Origin: Streptomyces lichenis
GTDB taxonomy: Bacteria > Actinomycetota > Actinomycetes > Streptomycetales > Streptomycetaceae
Length of the DNA: 64,000 bases
Assembly: GCF_023218175.1 (NCBI RefSeq)
Contig: NZ_JALPTH010000031.1
Coordinates: 25,786-89,785, forward strand
Direction of reading: 5' to 3'
A program made the translations under genes and the position numbers. The notes under the pieces were generated by a model. It was not told where the DNA came from and did no database searches. It saw nothing but the letters and a program-made list of their open reading frames with translations. Shown here piece by piece: positions 57,561-64,000 of the stretch; within the stretch, counting starts at the first letter, position 1, and every line of letters begins with the position of its first letter.

Positions 57561-58070
57561 ATGTCCGCCGCCCCGCACCGCACCCGCCGCGACACCCCGC
57601 CGCCCCGTACCGGGAACAGCGAGGCCGAGGTACTGCGCGGCTTCCTCGGCTATCTGCGGACCTCCGTCGCCGCGAAGGTCGAGGGCGCCCCCGAACCGGC
57701 GGTCCGCACCTCCCCGGTGGCGTCCGGCACCAACCTGCTCGGCCTGCTCCACCACCTCACCCAGGTGGAGCGGGTGACGTTCCTCGGCGAGCGGGTCGGC
57801 GACTGGCAGGCGACCTTCCACGCCGCGCCGGAGGACAGCGTGGCCGAGGTCGTGGCCCGGTACCGGAAGGCGGTCGCCGAGGCCGACGCGGTACTCGACG
57901 ACGTACTCGACGGGTGCGGCGACCTCGGCGCACCGCTGCCGCGCCCCCGGCCCGGCAGCCCCGCACCGAGCATCCGCTGGGCCCTCACCCATCTGATCGA
58001 GGAGACCGGCCGCCATGCCGGCCACGCGGACATCGTCCGCGAGCTGATCGACGGCTCGACCGGCCGCTGA
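57561..58070 (+). CDS. DinB/DUF664 family protein
   Basis: A 169-residue four-helix-bundle protein. Metal-ligand histidines typical of the family are in LLGLLHHLTQVER and THLIEETGRHAGHADIVRELI. Many actinobacterial members are mycothiol-dependent transferases or detoxifying enzymes. The ATG at 57561 has AAGGAGG five bases upstream and was preferred to the ATG at 57507. Probably co-transcribed with the methyltransferase. Confidence 0.87.
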   Translation: MSAAPHRTRRDTPPPRTGNSEAEVLRGFLGYLRTSVAAKVEGAPEPAVRTSPVASGTNLLGLLHHLTQVERVTFLGERVGDWQATFHAAPEDSVAEVVARYRKAVAEADAVLDDVLDGCGDLGAPLPRPRPGSPAPSIRWALTHLIEETGRHAGHADIVRELIDGSTGR

Positions 58071-58260
58071 ACGCCCCCGGCACAGCCGGCCGTGCGCCGA
58101 TCTCCCCCCATGACGACTGTGTGTCCGTCATGTGACCGGCATCACCCTCGTGTCGGCATGAAATTGCGTTTTCCCGATGCGTGAGGGTGGGGAAGCGGGG
58201 TAACCGCGCCGTCGTGACCGCAACCGCGGCACCGTGCCGGACCCTGTGCTGCGGAAGGCG

Positions 58261-58752
58261 ATGTACATGCCCCTGACGACGGATGGGACCACGGAGCGGC
58301 GATCGCCGGTCGACATGGTCTCGGCCAGCGTCGCCTTCGACGGTGACCCGGCCTGTATCGCCGAGGCCCGCGACTTCGCCGCCGGGTTCCTGGACCGGCT
58401 GACCGCGGACCACGGCCAGGAGGTCTCGGGCCGCGCGTTCGCGGTGACCCAGCTGGTGGTCAGCGAACTGGTCACCAACGTCTGCAAGTACGCCCCCGGC
58501 CCCTGTGTGCTGGACCTGCGGCTGGCGGACCGGATGGTCGAGGTGGCCGTCTGGGACTCCGACCCGGTGCTCCCGCTGCCGCGCACCCCGGAGGCCGGAC
58601 GGGTGGGGCAGCACGGCCTGGAGATCGTGCTCGCCGTGAGCCAGGGGTACGAGGTGCGCCGGGAGCCGGTCGGCAAGCGCACCCGCGCCCTGATCGCCCT
58701 CCAGGACGACCCGGGCGGCGCCCCCTCCGGAATGACACCGGGCGTCGCCTGA
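58261..58752 (+). CDS. RsbW/SpoIIAB-like ATP-binding protein (HATPase_c_2)
   Basis: A 163-residue GHKL ATPase of the anti-sigma-factor kinase type. The N-box reads LVVSELVTNVCKYAPG, followed by the D-box-like VAVWDSDP and the G-box RVGQHGLEIVLAVSQGYEV. Streptomycetes carry many such stand-alone domains that regulate sigma factors or anti-anti-sigma partners. GGAAGG precedes the ATG at 58261; ATG 58267 is an alternative. No sigma factor is nearby. A strong hairpin follows. Confidence 0.87.
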   Translation: MYMPLTTDGTTERRSPVDMVSASVAFDGDPACIAEARDFAAGFLDRLTADHGQEVSGRAFAVTQLVVSELVTNVCKYAPGPCVLDLRLADRMVEVAVWDSDPVLPLPRTPEAGRVGQHGLEIVLAVSQGYEVRREPVGKRTRALIALQDDPGGAPSGMTPGVA

Positions 58753-58784
58753 CCCGCCACCCGCCCACCGCCCCCGCAGCCTCC

Positions 58785-58818
58785 CGGTGCCCGTCGGAGA
58801 ACCCTCCGGCGGGCACCG
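58785..58818 (+). terminator. Hairpin terminator of RsbW-like gene
   Basis: Fifteen-base arms (58785-58799, 58804-58818) with one G-U pair close on AACC, 32 bases beyond the stop. Confidence 0.8.
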
Positions 58819-58950
58819 CCCGTGTCCGGCCCCGGGGCGGGCGGATCACCGGACGGGTACGGGGCCGTTGGGCCGTACGAGGTATGGGATGCCGCCATCC
58901 GGGTATCCGAGCGGAGCCCGTTCGGGGGCATCGACGTGAAGGAGACCGCA

Positions 58951-59178
58951 GTGCTGATGGCACACCCCGCGATTCTGAGCGACCTCGTCAAGGAGTACGA
59001 GAGCCTGCGCACCCTCAACGCGCAGAAGGCCGTCAGCACGGACGTGCGCCGTCGGATGGAGGACGTGACCTACACCCTCTGCGTCTCCACCGGCACCCGG
59101 GACGCCGAGAGCGCCCTCGCGGTGGCCCGCCGGCAGCTCGCCGCGCACCGCCGCGACGACGCGGTGCTGGAGGCCTGA
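58951..59178 (+). CDS. DUF5133-like small protein
   Basis: A 75-residue hydrophilic helical protein. HPAILSDLVKEYESLRTLNA and RRMEDVTYTLCVSTGTRD match the DUF5133 pattern of streptomycete small proteins as I recall it. One conserved cysteine lies in the YTLCVSTGTR motif. GTG at 58951 follows AAGGAG by six bases; ATG 58957 is an alternative. No function is known. It lies between an RsbW-like ATPase gene and a second small hydrophilic protein gene. Confidence 0.78.
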   Translation: MLMAHPAILSDLVKEYESLRTLNAQKAVSTDVRRRMEDVTYTLCVSTGTRDAESALAVARRQLAAHRRDDAVLEA

Positions 59179-59274
59179 GCGGCCGTTCGCCGGACCGGGC
59201 CGGTGCCCTTCCCGGGCCCGAGGTGCGGTCCGGTGCGAGCCCTGCTTCCCTGGTGGGTGCCAGTTCATCCGTTT

Positions 59275-59310
59275 CCGAGCCCGATGCCGAGCCCGATGTC
59301 GAGCCCGTTC
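59275..59310. repeat. 12-bp tandem repeat upstream of small protein gene
   Basis: CCGAGCCCGATG occurs twice in tandem (59275-59286, 59287-59298) with a third diverged copy (59299-59310). The repeat is in frame with the following gene and holds two possible upstream ATG codons. Confidence 0.7.
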
Positions 59311-59325
59311 TTCGAGGAGGCCGTG

Positions 59326-59517
59326 ATGAGTACCGCAGACGAGGCCCGTGGCCGGGTCCGCCAGATGCGCGACAAGGCGCAGCAGCTGGACCGGGCGGCG
59401 GAGGGCGTCGACGACCAGCAGGAGCAGCAGCGGCTCAGGGACAAGGCCCGCCGCCTGAGGGACCAGAGCGATCAGGAGTCCGCCATGGCGAGCGGCGACA
59501 TCGATCCGATCATCTGA
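59326..59517 (+). CDS. DUF6381-like small hydrophilic protein
   Basis: A 63-residue, highly charged, probably coiled-coil protein (RGRVRQMRDKAQQLDRAAEG; RLRDKARRLRDQSDQES) with the short C-terminus GDIDPII, matching the small streptomycete family DUF6381 as I recall it. The ATG at 59326 has GAGGAGG five bases upstream. In-frame ATGs at 59284 and 59296 lie inside a 12-bp tandem repeat and are less likely starts. Function unknown. A perfect hairpin follows. Confidence 0.78.
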   Translation: MSTADEARGRVRQMRDKAQQLDRAAEGVDDQQEQQRLRDKARRLRDQSDQESAMASGDIDPII

Positions 59518-59563
59518 TGCGGCCCCGGGGGTCACCGACCTGCTGATCCCCCTGCCTGCCGAC

Positions 59564-59595
59564 ACGGCGGCCGGTCCGTCCGGACCGGCCGCCGT
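59564..59595 (+). terminator. Hairpin terminator of small hydrophilic protein gene
   Basis: Perfect 14-bp arms (59564-59577, 59582-59595) with a four-base loop GTCC, 46 bases beyond the stop. Confidence 0.82.
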
Positions 59596-59730
59596 TCGCC
59601 GTCCCGGGACTGATCCCGGCGGTCGGCCCGGTGCCGCGCGCCGGTGCGGTGCGTGGGGGACGGCCCAAGGGGTACGCGGAGGCGGACTGTTGCCCTGGTG
59701 TGCGACGTACGAACTGTGAGAGGCGGTCCC

Positions 59731-60102
59731 ATGTCCGCGACCCTGACCCGGGTGCTCGGAACGGCCACGGCCGCGTACAGCCTGGCCCTCGTCGCCCGGC
59801 CCGAGGTGCTCGCCCGGCCCTGCGGGCTGGTGGACAAGGAGGGCCGGGTGCCGGGGCCGACGGCCCTGCTGATCCGCTCGCTGGGCGCCCGGGACGCGGC
59901 GATCGGCACCGCCATGGTCCTGGCCGGCGACCGCGCCTCGCGCCGGCTGGCCACCGTCTGCCGGATCGCCGCGGACGCCTCCGACGCGGTGGTCTTCGGC
60001 ACGTTCCTCAAGGAGCCGGACAAGCGCCGCAAGGCCGTGGGGGTGGCGGCGGCCTGGGGTGTGCTGTGCGCCGCCGCCCTCTACGCCTCCGAACGCGACT
60101 GA
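59731..60102 (+). CDS. Small membrane protein, DUF4267-like
   Basis: A 123-residue protein with three to four hydrophobic segments: TATAAYSLALVARPEVLA at the start, ALLIRSLGARDAAIGTAMVLAG in the middle and VGVAAAWGVLCAAALYA at the end. The pattern R-x-x-G-x-R-D in the central helix is typical of DUF4267-type small membrane proteins; that assignment is tentative. GAGAGG precedes the ATG. It converges with the nitroreductase gene 51 bases away. Confidence 0.7.
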   Translation: MSATLTRVLGTATAAYSLALVARPEVLARPCGLVDKEGRVPGPTALLIRSLGARDAAIGTAMVLAGDRASRRLATVCRIAADASDAVVFGTFLKEPDKRRKAVGVAAAWGVLCAAALYASERD

Positions 60103-60153
60103 GCCCCAGTCGCCGGACTGTCGCCGCCTAAAGCTATCGCCGCCGGGCGGTCG

Positions 60154-60933
60154 TCACCAGCGGTCGCGGTGGACGACCTCGGCCACCGGACGGCGCCGCA
60201 CCGGGCCGAAGTTGCCGAGCGGCCGGCCCACCGGGACGGCGGCGAAGGTGTTCATGTCGGCGGGGATGCCGAGCACCTGCTTCCACTCGTCCTCCAGCAT
60301 CAGGTGCCAGATGGTGATGTTGGCGGCCAGGCCCAGAGCGCGCGCCGCCAGCAGCAGGTTCTGCACGCCCGGGTAGACGCAGGAGCCCTCCGCCAGCGCC
60401 TGGAAGCGGGTCTGCCCGGTGGCCATCCGCTCCGCGGCCTGAGGGCCCAGTGCCTCGGCGGACGCCCGCAGTCCCTCCTCCTCGATACGCGGCGGCGGGA
60501 ACCGGTAGCAGGGCACGATCAGCGCCGGGGTGTCGGCGAAGTGGTCGCGCTGGTACTCGATGGCGGCGACCATCCGCCGGTAGGCGGCCTCGTCCATGCC
60601 CGACGGCGCGTACCTGCCGGTGGTCGCGAGATAGGCGTCCACACACCGCCGCCACAGCGGTGCCAGCTCCGCCATGACCGCGCGGTCGGTCACCACCACG
60701 TACTCGAACCGCTGCATGTTGCCGCCGCTGGGGCCCCAGACGGCCGCCTGGACGAGCCGGTCGAGCAGCTCCTCCGGGACCGGGTCGGCCTTGAGGCGCC
60801 GCATGGCCCGCATGGTGGACATGGTGGCGAAGAGCTCGGGGCCCGCGGCCGGGCCGCCGGTCGCCACCGCTGCGGTGTCCGCCGGTGCGGTGTGCGCCGG
60901 TGCCGTCTGCGCTTCGGAAGCTTCGGAAGTCAT
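60154..60933 (-). CDS. Nitroreductase-family FMN protein
   Basis: A 259-residue flavoprotein. FMN-contacting residues are in STMRAMRRLKADPVPEE and AAVWGPSGGNMQRFEY at the N-terminus, and VYPGVQNLLLAARALGLAANIT forms the conserved central helix. Such enzymes reduce nitro compounds, quinones or flavins with NAD(P)H. The first 35 residues are Ala/Thr-rich and probably flexible. A TACACT hexamer eight bases before the ATG and the lack of a ribosome site suggest a leaderless message. It precedes no obvious partner gene. Confidence 0.88.
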   Translation of the reverse strand: MTSEASEAQTAPAHTAPADTAAVATGGPAAGPELFATMSTMRAMRRLKADPVPEELLDRLVQAAVWGPSGGNMQRFEYVVVTDRAVMAELAPLWRRCVDAYLATTGRYAPSGMDEAAYRRMVAAIEYQRDHFADTPALIVPCYRFPPPRIEEEGLRASAEALGPQAAERMATGQTRFQALAEGSCVYPGVQNLLLAARALGLAANITIWHLMLEDEWKQVLGIPADMNTFAAVPVGRPLGNFGPVRRRPVAEVVHRDRW

Positions 60934-60988
60934 GATCGCGAAGTGTAGGCCGGACGGCTGAGGTGGGGGAGGGGGCGTACGGCGGGGT

Positions 60989-62119
60989 TCACGGCCGCCC
61001 GCCGCCCCGGCGGGTGCCGTAGGTCCGGACCCGGAGGTACGGGGCGGCGTCCGGCAGCCGGTCCGGCTCGGCCGCGCCGATCCTCGCCAGCGCGAGCGCG
61101 CCGTCCAGTGAGGAGCCCGCGGGCGGCACCACTCGGACGCCTGGACGGGCGGCGGCCACCGCCTCCTGGAACGGCGTCCCCAGCAGGTCGCCGGCGGCGA
61201 ACAGGCTGCCGCACCAGGACACCACCGGCCCCTGGCCCCCCGATGTCTCCATGCCCTCCGGGCCCCCGGGCAGGGCGGACACCACGGTGTCGGCCAGGTG
61301 CCGCGCGGCCCGCCGCCAGATGCCGAGCGCGACCGGGTCGCCGCGCCGGGCCGCGGCGGCCGTGTCCGGGGCGAAGGCGGCCATCCGCCCGGCGACGTCC
61401 CCGTACGGGTAGAGCAGGGCGGGCCAGCCCTCCGGCGGGCCGAAGCGCTCGACGGCCGCCGCCAGCAAGGCCGCCGAGCCACCCGGCCGTCCGTCGTGGG
61501 CGCGGGCCGCGGCCCGCAGCCCCCGCTGCCCGATCCAGGCGCCGGCGCCCTCGTCACCGAGCAGATGCCCCCAGCCGTCCCGGTGCGTCCACCGTCCGGC
61601 GAGGTCCGTGCCGAGGGCCACCGCACCGGTGCCCGCGGCCACCACGGCGCCGGGCCGGAAGCCGAGGGCGCCGACGTAGGAGGTCACCACATCGGCGGCG
61701 AGCACCACCCGCTCGGCACCGAAGAGACCGGCCAGGCCCCGGCAGACCTCCTCCGGTGCGGCGGTGAGATGGAGCAGCCCGCTCAGCCCCACCCCGACCG
61801 CCGCCACCGGGGGCCGCGGGGACGGCAGGGCGGCCCCCGCCTCCTCCAGTGCCCCGGCCAGACCGTCCAGCAGGGCCCCGGTGTCGATGCCCGCCGCCCC
61901 GACGGTCCGCCCCGGTGCGCGGAGCTCCACGGTCCGGGGGCCCGCCCCCTCACCCGGCTCCCAGAGCAGACGGATCCGGCTGCCGGTGCCGCCCACGTCC
62001 ACCGCCGCCAGACAGGTCCCGGCCGGCGGCCGTACCCGGGCGCGTCCGCCCGGCGCCGTCGGCTCCTCCTGGCCTGCCACCGCCGGGCCCACGGTCCGCG
62101 CTCCCGCTGTCCGTTCCAT
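60989..62119 (-). CDS. BadF/BadG/BcrA/BcrD-type ATPase, N-acetylglucosamine-kinase-like
   Basis: A 376-residue ASKHA-fold kinase. The first phosphate loop is AAVDVGGTGSRIRLL (after about 35 disordered residues), adenosine/phosphate motifs are VVAAGTGAVALG and GWGHLLGDEGAGAWIG, and the C-terminal part has VVSWCGSLFAAGD. The layout matches N-acetylglucosamine kinases of this superfamily. It could feed amino sugars into metabolism. It runs in the same direction as the nitroreductase (55 bases apart) and diverges from the molybdoenzyme gene. Substrate assignment is tentative. Confidence 0.83.
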   Translation of the reverse strand: MERTAGARTVGPAVAGQEEPTAPGGRARVRPPAGTCLAAVDVGGTGSRIRLLWEPGEGAGPRTVELRAPGRTVGAAGIDTGALLDGLAGALEEAGAALPSPRPPVAAVGVGLSGLLHLTAAPEEVCRGLAGLFGAERVVLAADVVTSYVGALGFRPGAVVAAGTGAVALGTDLAGRWTHRDGWGHLLGDEGAGAWIGQRGLRAAARAHDGRPGGSAALLAAAVERFGPPEGWPALLYPYGDVAGRMAAFAPDTAAAARRGDPVALGIWRRAARHLADTVVSALPGGPEGMETSGGQGPVVSWCGSLFAAGDLLGTPFQEAVAAARPGVRVVPPAGSSLDGALALARIGAAEPDRLPDAAPYLRVRTYGTRRGGGRP

Positions 62120-62225
62120 GCGCCGGAACCTACCGGGGCCCGAGGCACGCTTCAACGGAGTGCCCCCGGGGCCCTCTCCCCGCACCCGCGCCCATCCGGA
62201 CGGCCGTGCGCTCCGAAAACAAGGT

Positions 62226-63857
62226 GTGACCACCTCGACCGCACCTCCGTCCCACCCGCCCCGACCGCCTCGCCCGCCGCGTTCCTGGGGCGCCCGGGTG
62301 GTGCGTCCGCTGCTCGCCGGAGTGAGCGGGCTGCTGGCCGGGTACGCCGCGCTGGCCGTCGCCGAACTGGTGGCCGGACTCGTCCGGCCCGGCGCGGGCC
62401 CGGTGACCGCGGTGGGCGGCGCCGCCATCGACCGCACTCCGGCGCCCGTCAAGGACTGGGCGATCCGCAACTTCGGCGAGAACGACAAGGCGGTCCTGCT
62501 CTGGGGCATGCTCGCCGTCATCGCGCTGCTGGCCGCCGGTCTGGGACTGCTCGCCGGGCGCCACCGGCGGGCCGGAGCGGCCGGCATCCTGCTGTTCGGG
62601 GTGGTCGGCGCGCTCGCGGCGATCGGCCGCCCGGACTCCGGCTCATACGCCGACGCCCTGCCGTCGCTCACCGGGGCGGTGGCGGGCGCGGCCCTGCTGT
62701 ATCTGCTGAGCGGCCGGCTCCCGGCCCCGCCCCGGGAGGCCGCCTCCGACGACGAGGCGGAGACGGGCTGGGACCGCCGCCGGTTCCTGGTCGCGGCGGG
62801 CGCCGCGGCCGCCGCGTCCACCGGGGCGGGGGTGGCCGGGCGGCTGCTCGGCGGGGCCAGGGCCGAGGACGCGGCCGCCTCCCGCGCGGCCGTGGTGCTG
62901 CCCGCGCCCCGGGAGCCCGCCGCCCCGCTGCCCCGGGGCGCCCAGCTCCGTATCCCCGGCATCTCCTCCTTCACCACGCCGAACCGCGACTTCTACCGGG
63001 TGGACACGGCCCTGGTCGTGCCCAAGGTGGACGCCGGGGCCTGGCGGTTGCGCATCCACGGCGAGGGCGTGCGCCGGCCGCTCAGCCTGTCCTTCCAGGA
63101 CCTGCTGGGGCGGGAGCTGATCGAACGGGACATCACCCTGACCTGCGTGTCCAACGAGGTCGGCGGGCCGTACGCCGGCCACGCCCGCTGGATCGGGGTA
63201 CGGCTGAAGGAGCTGCTGGCGGAGGCGGGGGTGCGCCCGCCGTCCCGGGGCGGCCCGGCCGATCAGCTGGTCTCCCGCTCGGTGGACGGGATGACGATCG
63301 GCACGCCCGTGGAGGACGTCATGGACGGGCGGGACGCGCTGCTGGCGGTCGGGATGAACGGCGAACCGCTCCCCTTCGACCACGGCTTCCCGGTCCGCAT
63401 GGTGGTGCCCGGGCTGTACGGGTACGTCTCGGCCTGCAAGTGGATCCAGGACATCGAGCTGACCACCTTCGACGCCTATGACGCCTACTGGGTCAAGCGG
63501 GACTGGGCCGCGAAGGCGCCCATCAAGACGCAGGCCCGGATCGACACCCCCAAGCCGTTCGCCCGCCCGGGCGCCGGCACCGTGATGGTCGGCGGTGTGG
63601 CCTGGGCCCAGCACCGGGGAATCGAGAAGGTGGAGGTACGGGTGGACGACGGGCCCTGGGAGCGCGCCGATCTGGCCCCGGTGCCCTCCACGGACACCTG
63701 GCGGCAGTGGTCCTACCCCTGGCGGGCCGCGCCCGGATCGCACACCCTCACCGTCCGCGCCACCGACGGGACCGGCACCACGCAGACCGAGCGGCGCACC
63801 CGCACCGTCCCGGACGGGGCCAGCGGCTGGCACTCGGTGGTCGTCTCGGTGGAGTGA
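62226..63857 (+). CDS. Membrane-anchored sulfite-oxidase-fold molybdopterin oxidoreductase
   Basis: A 543-residue protein. Four hydrophobic helices (about 25-165) anchor it. A twin-arginine-like segment (DRRRFLVAAGAAA, 183-195) then leads to an extracytoplasmic molybdopterin domain with the Mo-ligating Cys at about 307 (LTCVSNEVGG) and a C-terminal Ig-like dimerisation domain (VEVRVDDGPWERADL, WRAAPGSHTLTVRATDG). Fused membrane plus sulfite-oxidase domains are known in actinobacteria; the electron partner is not obvious here. The GTG at 62226 follows AAGGT. A strong hairpin follows the gene. Confidence 0.9.
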   Translation: MTTSTAPPSHPPRPPRPPRSWGARVVRPLLAGVSGLLAGYAALAVAELVAGLVRPGAGPVTAVGGAAIDRTPAPVKDWAIRNFGENDKAVLLWGMLAVIALLAAGLGLLAGRHRRAGAAGILLFGVVGALAAIGRPDSGSYADALPSLTGAVAGAALLYLLSGRLPAPPREAASDDEAETGWDRRRFLVAAGAAAAASTGAGVAGRLLGGARAEDAAASRAAVVLPAPREPAAPLPRGAQLRIPGISSFTTPNRDFYRVDTALVVPKVDAGAWRLRIHGEGVRRPLSLSFQDLLGRELIERDITLTCVSNEVGGPYAGHARWIGVRLKELLAEAGVRPPSRGGPADQLVSRSVDGMTIGTPVEDVMDGRDALLAVGMNGEPLPFDHGFPVRMVVPGLYGYVSACKWIQDIELTTFDAYDAYWVKRDWAAKAPIKTQARIDTPKPFARPGAGTVMVGGVAWAQHRGIEKVEVRVDDGPWERADLAPVPSTDTWRQWSYPWRAAPGSHTLTVRATDGTGTTQTERRTRTVPDGASGWHSVVVSVE

Positions 63858-63875
63858 GCCCCCGCGCCCGTCCGG

Positions 63876-63906
63876 TGCCCGGCCCCGAGTACGCGGGGGC
63901 CGGGCA
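63876..63906 (+). terminator. Hairpin terminator of molybdoenzyme gene
   Basis: Perfect 11-bp arms (63876-63886, 63896-63906) with a nine-base loop, 18 bases beyond the stop. Confidence 0.78.
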
Positions 63907-63960
63907 TCCGGCCGTACGGGCGGGGGCCGCCGCGGGACCACAACGGCGGCGGGGGCCGGA

Positions 63961-64000
63961 ATGTCGATCTACGACGCGGACAGTCGCCAGCAGTCCTTCG
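63961..64000 (+). CDS. Possible start of a gene cut by the window edge
   Basis: An ATG preceded by a G-rich stretch opens a frame MSIYDADSRQQSF that runs off the end. Codon bias is only mildly supportive and 13 residues are too few to name a family. Confidence 0.3.
   Translation, partial: MSIYDADSRQQSF

Noticed and set aside
1..64000. tRNA, rRNA or mobile elements
   Set aside because: No cloverleaf, rRNA core sequence, transposase, integrase or terminal repeats could be found on reading either strand.

Overview
The window is 64 kb of very GC-rich actinobacterial chromosome, almost certainly Streptomyces or a close relative. Support: strongly GC-biased third codon positions, many GTG starts and one TTG start, leaderless-looking promoters, twin ABC sugar operons without their own ATPase, and Streptomyces-type small proteins (DUF5133-, DUF6381- and DUF3253-like). 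No rRNA, tRNA, CRISPR array, insertion sequence or phage gene was found. About 60 protein-coding genes are supported; the first (lnt) and probably the last are cut by the window edges.

Regions 1-12 kb: lnt, a Nudix hydrolase, a divergent XRE-cupin regulator / thioredoxin-reductase-like flavoprotein pair with an operator-like repeat, an HU-like protein lacking its DNA-binding arm, an alpha/beta hydrolase, a divergent HxlR regulator / imine-reductase-like pair, a small monooxygenase, and an alaS-tsaD operon that is not in the usual streptomycete neighbourhood of either gene.

12-21 kb: a seven-gene leftward operon that reads as an extracellular polysaccharide pathway. It holds a secreted NodB-fold deacetylase resembling the fungal galactosaminogalactan deacetylase Agd3, a PelF-type glycosyltransferase, a polytopic membrane protein, a 4,6-dehydratase-type SDR, a sugar nucleotidyltransferase, a second SDR and a GH114 (polygalactosaminidase) lipoprotein. 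Together these look like a Pel/galactosaminogalactan-like matrix system and are the strongest candidate for an undescribed system here.

21-31 kb: a small secreted protein, an MFS exporter, a 1.1 kb gene-free GC-rich repeat block with 51-bp tandem repeats and recurrent palindromes, another secreted protein, a serine hydrolase, a cupin/zinc-ribbon protein, a DHA2 exporter, a double-GNAT acetyltransferase, a glycosyltransferase remnant and an AI-2E family membrane protein.

31-52 kb: carbohydrate use and ion transport. A secreted GH16 glucanase with a lectin tail is followed by two cation/proton antiporters (CPA1 and CPA2 type) flanking a DesK/DesR-like two-component system. Then comes a binding protein/permease/permease/GH1 beta-glucosidase operon facing a ROK regulator, and a GH13 glucosidase/binding protein/permease/permease operon. 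One permease of the second operon carries an inserted Ig-like extracellular domain. An orphan binding protein whose lipobox cysteine is replaced follows. A TTAGGTA motif recurs at the GH13 promoter, upstream of it, and at the PadR/orphan-binding-protein divergence.

52-64 kb: PadR regulator, ABC ATPase and FtsX-type permease in a coupled operon; a cytoplasmic R-type lectin; a methyltransferase, a DinB/DUF664 protein, an RsbW-like ATPase; several very small stress-type proteins; a nitroreductase, a BadF-type sugar kinase and a membrane-anchored molybdopterin oxidoreductase. Most convergent gene pairs are separated by long perfect hairpins, listed individually.
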